Below are positions 56,272-64,000 of a stretch of DNA of 64,000 nt, piece after piece. Under the pieces are notes generated by a model, which was not told the origin of the DNA, did no database searches, and saw nothing but the letters and a program-made list of their open reading frames with translations. Source of the DNA: Mesorhabditis belari (lineage: Eukaryota; Nematoda; Chromadorea; Rhabditida; Rhabditidae); assembly GCA_958450365.1 (NCBI GenBank), contig CAUEEP010000211.1, positions 558,001-622,000 of the forward strand. Direction: 5' to 3'. Within the stretch, counting starts at the first letter, position 1. The number at the start of each line of letters is the position of its first letter. Both the position numbers and the translations under genes were made by a program.

Positions 56272-56730
56272 CTAAAATTATTTCATTTTTGATAGATCTT
56301 AAGTGCATTTTAGAATTTTAGAAGTAAATGTAGAAGTAGAAGAAGGTTTTCAAGCTAAAAACATAAAAAATTCTTCGATTCTGTAATGGAAACTTTTATG
56401 ACTTATGGTTTGGCTCGTTACAGTCAAAAAAGCTTGGTTATTGAGGTTATTGAGGGGAGTTATGGATAGCATATAGGGTTTCTAACATGTAAATAACAGG
56501 GGTAACAGGTATTTTGGGTAGCTAGCTTGCAGGCTTAGGCTCAGGCTTAGGCTTAGTCTCAGGTTTAGGCTCAGGCTTAGGCTCAGGCTCAGACTCTGTA
56601 TAGCACAAGAGCCTTTTCAACTATGAGCTTGCTAGCTTGCTGAACCAATTCTATGATTTGGACAATTTGGAGCACAAATTAAGTTGAATGACCTCCAGCT
56701 TTGCTAAAGATCATCTGGATTTCACTATTT
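56272..56730. other. spacer with telomere-like repeat
   Basis: AT-rich; contains the TTAGGC-like array annotated separately. No gene. Confidence 0.5.
56526..56592 (+). repeat. degenerate TTAGGC array
   Basis: GGCTTAGGCTCAGGCTTAGGC-type sequence, about eleven hexamers mixing TTAGGC and TCAGGC; the opposite orientation to the array at 45238-45424. Confidence 0.8.
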
Positions 56731-58318
56731 CTGTCAAAAAATTATAGACGCACCCTGTTTTTTGCTAGTTTAGAGCCGGATATAAGTGCTAGTCCAGGGA
56801 AAGGAATTTTTTGTTTCTTTAATGTAAAAAACAGCCCATGCAAAATTTCAAGTCATTTCACTCATCCAAAGTACTTTATCGTACAAAAAACGTTTTATCG
56901 GCTGTCAAAAAATTATAGGCGCAAATTAAATTTAACGATTTATTCTATCGATAATTGTTAGTTTTTCTCATTTTTTTGCTTATTAATTATGTTTATAAAT
57001 GTTTTTACATTTTCAGATATACCACTTGGAAAACAACTGGATGTGGTGGAAAAACACGTATCGATGTGCTCCCACGCTTGATCACTCAAACAGGGACATT
57101 GCTCGTCGCATCGGACGTTCTGAGAATTCGTATTCGCACGTATCTCAAGGTGACTCCTAAGTGACTCCTAAGAAGAACGAAACACGGGGCCGGAAGAAAA
57201 AGTGGTCCGATAAAGACGAACGCGCAATTATGAGACGTCTTTCCAACACGACGACATCACTCGAAAAGGCTCGCAAGGAGATGAAGCTTCCGTTCACTCG
57301 CCAAACTGTGCACAACGTTGTCAAACGATCTACAATACTCAAATACAAACTCATGAAGCAAGCTCCACGACTCACAAAGGGCCATAAAGCCGACCGTATC
57401 AATTTCGCTCAAAAGAACCAGAAGACCAAATGGGAGGGAGTTGGTTTACTAGTATTTCTTATATATTTTATGTTTAGATCATTTGGAGTGACGAAAAGAA
57501 GTTCAACCTTGATGGTGCTGATGGTTTTCGAGGATATTGGAAGGATTCACGAAAGCCGGGCATGGTCTTCAGCACGAGGAACCTTGGAGGTGGATCATGT
57601 ATGGTATGGGGAGCCTTTCGAGACGGTGAACTGGTCGGCTTAGAGTTTATTTCGACCCGGATGACATCGCTTGACTATCAACAAGTGTTGGACAAACGTC
57701 TAGCCGTCGATCTGAACAACAATCCGGGCAATAACTTTACTTTTATGCACGATAACGCGAATATTCATGCAAGTTGCTCCACAAGAGATTGGCTGACAGC
57801 GCAAAAAATCGGCACTGTCGCTTGGCCCGCTTGCAGCCCAGACTTGAACCCGATTGAGAATGTGTGGGGGACACTCGTTCGAGATGTCTACAAGGGAAAC
57901 AAGCAATATTCGAGCGTGAATGAACTCAAGAAAGCCATTCAAGTAGCCTGGAATCGGCTCCAGCCAACAGCGCTCCATGACCTTGTCTCTTCGATGCCGA
58001 GACGTCTTTTTGAAGTTGGGCTAAAGCAAGGAGGGGCCTGTGTGGCCTGTGTTATTAATTTATTTGGTTTGTGTTGTTATTTTTATTTCTGTTAACTTTT
58101 TCTTGATAAAATAAAAGTGCGTCTATAATTTTTTGACAGCTGATAAAACGTTTTTTGTACAATAAAGTACTTTGGATGAGTGAAATGACTTGAAATTTTG
58201 CATGGGTTGTTTTTTTACATTAAAGAAACTAAAAAATACTTTTCACTGGACTAGCACTTATATCCGGCTCTAAACTAGCAAAAAACAGGATGCGTCTATA
58301 ATTTTTTGATAGAGTGTA
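56725..58318 (+). mobile_element. Tc3-like transposon with long two-site inverted ends
   Basis: The left end (about 56731-56925) and right end (about 58118-58313) are inverted copies of about 190 bp with few differences. Each carries an outer and an inner TGTCAAAAAATTATAGACGCA site (56732, 56903; 58118, 58291), the arrangement of Tc3 ends where the transposase binds twice. The transposase gene lies between them. About 1.6 kb in all. Confidence 0.88.
57016..58095 (+). pseudogene. Tc3-like transposase, N-terminus damaged
   Basis: The DDE half is intact across one 38-nt intron (57440-57477): IIWSDEKKFNLDG, GGGSCMVWGAF, FTFMHDNANIHASCSTRDWL and [17 protein letters not shown], with DD34E spacing. 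The second HTH part (RGRKKKWSDKDERAIMRRLS, FTRQTVHNVVKR) also reads through. The first HTH (57016-57160) is recognisable (QLDVVEKHVSM, SNRDIARRIGRSE, RIRTYLK) but spread over three frames, and a 13-bp duplication GTGACTCCTAA adds a stop. It is probably inactive by itself, though the ends could be mobilised by a related enzyme. Confidence 0.85.
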
Positions 58319-58324
58319 TATACT

Positions 58325-58740
58325 TAGACTTCTAAATAGTGAATAATCTGTAAAACAGGTAATCTCGGTCAGATTAAATCATTTTGATCCAAGGTTTGAT
58401 GCGAAAAAAGGAAAACGGATACATAGCAGTTTGCTTGTTTGCTTGCTACTAAGTTTGCTCAATTGTTGCCTAAACATTGGATCCTTTAAAAGTTATCGTA
58501 ATTTGAAAAGTGTCATCTGTTTGGACACATCAATCCTTTCTTTCTTTTCAGGGTTTCGTTGCCGAGTATGCAGAGTGGACAAAGGGTGGAAAGAGGCCGA
58601 TTGGACGAGTAAAAGAGAAAGAGACAATAAAACGCACTGATATTCTTAATAAAGAATAAATTGTTGAATTCTGATTTGAATTGAAACTTTTTGAGTTATT
58701 TAAAAGAAAATTGATTTTTTTCAGTAAATAAACCTTTTCT
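58325..58740 (+). repeat. duplicate of the 3' part of the CUB gene
   Basis: Matches about 52310-52725 closely: same intron pieces (GGTAATCTCGGTCAGATTAAA, TTGATCCAAGGTTTGATGCG), acceptor, last exon and 3' flank. It begins at the Tc3-like element's right end and stops where the PLC gene's upstream sequence begins. Confidence 0.9.
58552..58659 (+). pseudogene. copy of the last CUB-gene exon
   Basis: Encodes [20 protein letters not shown] and the same tail as 52536-52637 with an added KE repeat (AAAGAGAAAGAG), after TTTTCAG and ending in TAA. No other CUB exon is nearby, so it is an orphan. Confidence 0.8.
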
Positions 58741-58799
58741 CTGTGATCAATTTGTATGGAAAATGATTGATTTCAAAATACTACAGCAAATTCCACAAA

Positions 58800-61155
58800 A
58801 TGGGCTCCGAATGGATGAGTGAATTGCCCGAATCGTTGACATTAATTCCGATCATCGATTTGGCGATTCCTGGTGGGGAGATTGAGGTTTTATGGCTATG
58901 AATTGGATAAAGAAATCTCATTCAAATTAAATGCCTATATGACGTTTAGTTAAATAGCTTTTACTGAGGAATTAGACAAGAGAAAAGAGAAAATTCAAAG
59001 ACTCGAACCCAATTCCATCTTCGTTTTCTTCCTTTCCATCTTCTTTTCGCTGATTGTTCTGAAATATTGTTTGTTTGGAACTTTTTAGGAAATGATTGGC
59101 TACTGCTTACTTGTAGGCAGCTTGTAGACAGCTTGTAGACAGTTGTAGACAGCTTGTAAACAGCTTGTAGACAAAATTTCAAAGCAATCGCCCAAGATAA
59201 TGCCTGAGAAAACGATGATGGAATTAGGGTCGGCTTTTTACAGTATTTCGATATCTTTAGCATCAAATCATCCCCTTCCTCAGGCTCTCACGATTCGGGT
59301 GCAACAAGTGTTCTCTCGATCAAGTACCCGGTGGCAAATGATGAGGCCACGAATCGTTTTCTCATTTGTTTCGGGAAATTGACCGGTGAGGGTTTAACGA
59401 GGATGCTCAGACTGAGAAAAGATCTTAATTCTAGCTAGTAGTAGAAACCAGTTTGTGAAATGATTCTTTCAGTCTCTCGTCGAGTCATCCTCCGATGGGC
59501 GATCACACAGCACGTGTCTGCTGGCACACAATGCCAGATGGGGGTACGGTATTTTGATCTCAGGTTTGGGATATGCTAAAGTAAGATGTGCTACAGTAAC
59601 TGCTACAGTAACTGCTATAGTAACTGCTACAGCAACTAGCTATCGTACCCACTTATCCTTGAATTCAGAGTCTCGAATCCGCCGAACTCTCTCCCGTACG
59701 GTTTCCATCTCGTTCACGCGCTTTATGGACCAGAGTTATCAACTTTTTTGAAAGAGATAAAAGGTAATGGCTACAATAATCTTGAATTATTTATTTCTTT
59801 AGATTTCCTTGACATTCACCCAAAAGAAATCGTGATTTTGGATATGAATCATTTGTTTCAAGTTGATTGGGAAGTGCATAAAGAGCTCGAGAAATTGATT
59901 GTTGAGATTTTTGGGAGGAAACGCTTTTGCAAGTGGGTTTGTGATAGCGCTAGGATAGTTCTAGAGGATTAGCCAAAGGCAAAGACATGCTTGGCAAGAT
60001 GAGATGTTTTTGTAGAAGATAATCCAGAATCAAAATCTCTAGAAAGAAATTGGCTGAATGAATTTCGCTAAAAATTTGACAATATACAAAAAATTTTTTG
60101 TGCTCTATCTTTTATCTATTGACACAGAGAAAGATTTCCTTAGTGTAAAATGTGGTTTCCTTAGTGTCTAAACCGGATTTTCATCAAGCTTTTTGACTAA
60201 CCGACTTCAGGCTCTCAAAAAAACAAGAAAAACATCCAAAACTAAGTCATTTTAAAACCGTCTTAGTTTTAATCAAAAGAATAATTGATTTTTCTAATAA
60301 AAAAGTGGTTTATTATAGTAGTTTATTTGGTGAATTTGTTGGTTTTAAACGGAAGTACGAAAAGGAACGAAAAGGAACAAAAAGACTTTTTCGACAGCCT
60401 AATGATTGATTGTTCTTTTCAAGAAATAAGAAAAAGAAAAGTTTGAAGTTTTAAACGAAAGTATATATTCTAATAAATATCAAAATTTGAATAATAGGAT
60501 TTGTTTTAGACCTTTAAATGAGAATGATTCTTCTTTCGAGCGGACACTCGATGAGATCACTTTGGAGATGATGTGGAAGAGAGGAGAACAAGTGATTTGT
60601 ATCACGGCATTTGAGGTCGATTCTTCAATGATAAACAATGCTAAATGATAAACAATGCTTTGTGGCCGAGTAAACGCGCTTTTACCGGCTCGATTTCTAA
60701 GTTTTCTTTGAGTCATTGCTGAGAGTAAAAGTAGGAAAGGCGCGCTAGAAAAGGGGCATTTAAAATTTGACATCAAAGTACATCAAATTACATCAAAGTA
60801 CATCAAAGTACTTCAAAGCTTAGGCGTAGGTACCTTAAATTTTGATTTACCATAATTTCCCGTACAGTACTACCCATCAAACTCAATTTTCTGGCCGGGT
60901 TTCTCGTCGATCGTCTCTCCCTATCCGGAAACGAATGACATCGCTCAGCTAATCGAATATTTATCTCAGACACAAGTTGTGAGTGCTTTAAAAGTCTCTA
61001 GAAATTGTTTAGAGATGTTTTAGAGAACTTTAGAGATTTATAGAGATATTAGATTTAGATATATTCAAGATATACAACCATTTCCAGTTCCGTTCAATCA
61101 ATAACACAATGTTCTACGTGACGCAGGGGATTCTTACCGCCACCATTAAGAAGAT
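58800..61155 (+). CDS. PI-PLC X-domain protein (PLCXD type), 3'-truncated
   Basis: In-phase exons 58800-58872, 59284-59385, 59473-59563, 59669-59763, 59803-59932, 60510-60615, 60868-60975, and the start of another at 61088. MGSEWMSELPESL begins it; AIPGSHDSG carries the first catalytic His; GVRYFDLR, HLVHALYGPELSTF (second His) and HPKEIVILDMNH follow; then WKRGEQVICITAFE, FWPGF and MFYVTQGILT. PLCXD proteins are secreted or membrane-associated phosphodiesterase-like enzymes of the PI-PLC X fold without PH, EF or Y domains. About 255 of some 300 or more residues are present. After 61155 no further exon is visible, and a dispersed repeat begins at 61207. The ATG follows a CTACAG acceptor. Confidence 0.85.
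59105..59175 (+). repeat. TTGTAGACAGC tandem repeat in first PLC intron
   Basis: Five units of CTTGTAGACAG. Confidence 0.85.
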
Positions 61156-61206
61156 TTGTCAGTTTCAATTTAAATCAAAAACTTTAATATCTAAATTCAA
61201 ATCCTA

Positions 61207-61342
61207 CAGCTTATTTCAAGTACCGTATCTTCTCTAATAGTAGTGCACCCGGGCGAGCCGAGTTGGTGACTATTTGACGGTTTCGAAGCTTTTGCAGAAG
61301 CTCAACACTCAAATCCCCCACTAGATCTCATCGTCAGCTACA
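61207..61342 (-). repeat. CCCGGGTGCACTACTATTAGAG family repeat, inverted
   Basis: Reverse complement of the copies at 41979, 42213 and 49944 (TCTCTAATAGTAGTGCACCCG ... GATCTCATCGTCAGC). It stands where the missing 3' exons of the PLC gene would be expected. Confidence 0.85.
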
Positions 61343-62800
61343 CTTTCCGACCCCACAATTTCTTATTTTTATCTAAATCTAACCTTTGAAAGCTGGAAAA
61401 GTCGAAAATGACAAATGATTTAAGGGAAATCAATCAATTCAAAGAAATGAACCGTGTTTAAATCTTTTATTTATAAACAAAGTTTTTTTATTATATTATT
61501 TTACATTCTGTGAATTCTCGATTTTATCTCTTATCTTTCTGCGATAACCATTTTTGCTTCTATCTTCTTTTATTGTGTCTTTTCCCTTGAGAAATCCAAC
61601 TAACCCTAAGAAATCCACGAATAAATGTTGCAATTGACTCTCCGAAAATTTCTTGTGATAAACAAACAATTGTACTCTATTTGTCACTCAAGATTCTTCT
61701 TTCAAACAATCGTTTTTGTCGAGTTATTTTGCATTTCCTTTGTTGAAATCTTGGTCTAGATTTTTGTCTGAAGCGTTTTCTGAAGTCTATAATATTTTGC
61801 CATATCTTTTGTCGAGATTTCGATTTTTAGTCTTTCACTCAAGAATACTTTTTTGGACTTTGGTACTAAATTTCTTCAATGAGTTTCAATGATTCTGTCT
61901 GTCTATGTAAAAATGTAAGTTGCTGTAAATGTAAGCTTCAGAGTCTGGCCAGTTATTTTGCATTTCCTTTTGCTGAAATCTTGATCTAGATTCTTGCCTA
62001 AAGCATTCTTTAGTCTAGAATATTTTGCCATATCTTTTGCCGAGATTTCGATTTTTAGTCTCTTACTGAAATCTCTTTTTAGTATTTTGGTACTAAATTT
62101 CTTCAGTTAGTTTCAATGATTCTGTCTGTCTATGAAAAAAAGTGTAGGTTGATCTTATAAAAGAAAGATTTAAAAGAAAAGAAAGATCTTTTTTTCAAAA
62201 AAACATTGGAATTCACAGATTTCCACTCGAGTTCACTCAAACAGAAATGAAAAATGTGGCGATGATTTGTAGATGGAGAAGACAAATGACTAAAGTAAAT
62301 GACTACAATAGAGAAGACAAATCATTAGAATGTAAATCAACAGAATAGAGAGAACAAAAACAAGAGAAGGGATTTCATTTTCACACAACAATGATTCCGA
62401 TGTAGTCGAGAAATCAAAAAAAAAAATCAAAAAAACACCGAATTTTTCATTTACAATTTGCAGATACGAAAAAGACTTCAAATGACTTCAAAAATATTAA
62501 ATAGATCTTCTATTTTCCTTTGAAAACTTTGAATTTTAAACAAAATTTTGATACTTTCAGCTAGTTTCACATAAATTCAAGAAAATTTACGTAAGCAATC
62601 CTATTTTATGAAGCCTACAAGTCAAAGTGATCAGCAATTAACGAACTTTTAAACGGAGAACTTTTAAAGTACAAAGCTTCAATTATATAAGCGCTAATTT
62701 TCTTAAACATACCAATTTTTACTGCAAAAATTGTTGGATAGACTTTATTCTTTGTCGAATTCTTTGGTCTTATAATTAATAAACTGAATTTAATGATTGC
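61343..62800. other. AT-rich region with a 220-bp duplication
   Basis: About 61722-61920 and 61952-62150 are direct copies (TTATTTTGCATTTCCTTTG, GAAATCTTGRTCTAGATT, TAATATTTTGCCATATCTTTTG, TTTCAATGATTCTGTCTGTC). No exon supported. Confidence 0.6.
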
Positions 62801-63020
62801 ATTAATCATTTGATCATTGCAATCATCATCTGATCATTGCAATCATCATCTGATCATTGCAATCATCATCTGATCATTGCAATCATCATCTGATCATTGC
62901 ATTGATCATTTGATCATTGCATTGATCATTTGATCATTGCAATCATCATTTGACCATTGTATTGATCATTTGATCATTGCATTAATCATTCGATCATTGT
63001 ATTGATCATTTGATCATCAT
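62801..63020 (+). repeat. TGATCATTGCAATCATCATC array
   Basis: About ten 20-bp units of WTTGATCATTGCAATCATC, ending 70 bp before the receptor ATG. Confidence 0.9.
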
Positions 63021-63087
63021 CAAACCATCAAATCATTGCTTTAGCATTTCCTATTCATCTTTCAAAATATTCTCGAAACTTTTAGAA

Positions 63088-64000
63088 ATGCTTGGCCATC
63101 TACACACTAGCCATTTCTTCGTCCTCTTTGGGAGTTCATCAGCAATTGTTGCAAATATTATTCTCATTATGATCATTGCCAAGCATAGGTTTGATCTAGA
63201 GCTAGAGCTAGATCTAGATCTAGATCTAGATCTAGATCTAGAGATAGAGCTAGATCTAGAGATAGAGCTAGATCTAGAGATAGAGCTAGATCTAGAGATA
63301 GAGCTAGATCTAGAGATAGAGCTAGATCTAGAGCTAGAGCTAGATCTAGAGATAGAGCTAGATCTAGAGCTAAAGCTAGAGCTAGATCTAGCACAGTAGC
63401 CATAAAGATCTTCTTCAGTCGTCCAGAATTTGGTCGTTACAAGTACTTGATGATGCTCTTTGCCTCTTTCAACATCGTTTATCCGCTATTTCATTTGATT
63501 TTGATGCCGGTGAGTGTCTGGTAGTGAATGTTGACATTTTAAGGGTTAAAGTTGTAAATTCTAAGTTGAAACTACAGTTGAACTAGTAGAACTTCTCTAA
63601 AACAAGATCCAATTGTCAGGAAATTCAACAGATGACTCCAAGTAATTCTTAAATACTTAAGTAGGCAAGAAAAAAAAAGTTGAACTGAAGCTATTGAGGG
63701 CCTTCACGTTGTCGGCTTTGCTTTCAGCTTCTATGTCGCTTCTCCCCTCGGTGCTTTTATGAGTGAATCGGTTGGACAAGTGAGTGAGAGTTTTCACAAT
63801 TGAAATCAATTCTTCAATTTTTCGTTGATGATTCTCTATTGGTGTATTCTGTACAATAAACAACTCGTTCTAATCGTTTTCCATTTTCTTTATCGATATA
63901 TATCAGTTTGCGAGTAAGCACTAGATCAACTTTTACCATTTTAAAGTCTTTTTAGACAAAATTTGATTCCAATCTTTAAACAATGGTCAATCCGGGTACT
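63088..64000 (+). CDS. serpentine chemoreceptor (Str/Srd-type), 5' part
   Basis: The ATG follows CTTTTAGAA. Exons 63088-63188, 63392-63509 and 63699-63779 join in phase. They give a first membrane helix (IVANIILIMIIAKH), then IFFSRPEFGRYKYLMMLFAS and FNIVYPLFHLILMP (second helix, with the G/A-x-YKYL motif of Str-superfamily receptors), then GFAFSFYVASPLGAFMS. These seven-helix receptors sit on sensory cilia. The gene runs off the window, so its integrity is unknown. The first intron is almost entirely a TAGATC/TAGAGC hexamer repeat. Confidence 0.6.
63190..63389 (+). repeat. TAGATC/TAGAGC hexamer array in a receptor intron
   Basis: About 33 hexamers. Both strands stay open through it (LELDLEIELDL and similar), which is an artefact. 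Confidence 0.92.

Noticed and set aside
63010..63403. Continuation of the receptor ORF through LELDLDLEIEL repeats
   Set aside because: The hexamer array is intronic: splicing 63188 to 63392 restores a membrane-protein frame in phase.

Overview
The window reads as nuclear DNA of a free-living rhabditid-type nematode (inference). Protein-coding genes have many very short introns (about 36-60 nt) ending in TTTTAG/TTTCAG. First ATGs often sit just behind an AG acceptor, as in trans-spliced genes. Several proteins belong to nematode families (a PROM-1/FBXO47-type F-box protein, a HIM-3/HTP-type HORMA protein, serpentine chemoreceptors), and degenerate GCCTAA/TTAGGC repeats occur. I cannot name the species.

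Layout. 0.6-9.1 kb: a Tc1/mariner-type MITE with perfect 89-bp terminal inverted repeats carries a 13-bp minisatellite, and a young BEL/Pao LTR retrotransposon (identical 445-bp LTRs, gag, protease, pol and an extra third ORF) has landed inside that minisatellite. 9.9-10.7 kb: mariner debris and a tRNA-like sequence. 10.9-25.7 kb: a plus-strand gene run: phospholipid scramblase, PROM-1/FBXO47-like F-box protein, HORMA-domain meiotic axis protein, an MCM5 gene cut off just after Walker B, a decayed HTH (BrkDBD-like) gene, and a small tail-anchored protein. 26.2-34.2 kb (possibly to 40.3 kb): a minus-strand calpain of about 20 exons with an intact Cys-His-Asn triad and no penta-EF-hand, whose introns are loaded with minisatellites, long inverted repeats and a plus-strand HTH ORF.

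34-50 kb is almost gene-free: tandem repeats, palindromic MITEs, tRNA-like repeats and telomere-like hexamers, with small 3' gene fragments (an acidic tail, two receptor tails). 50.7-64 kb: a Tc1 fragment abutting a 5'-truncated CUB-domain gene, a double-RING/B-box gene, a small minus-strand gene, a Tc3-like element, a duplicated 3' piece of the CUB gene, a PI-PLC X-domain gene that loses its 3' end at a dispersed repeat, and the start of a serpentine receptor gene running off the end.

Themes. Meiosis and replication genes lie side by side (F-box regulator, HORMA axis protein, MCM5). Gene ends repeatedly coincide with mobile or dispersed repeats, which points to a rearranging chromosome-arm-like region. 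All gene models are spliced by eye from splice signals, reading-frame phase and family resemblance; no alignment was run.
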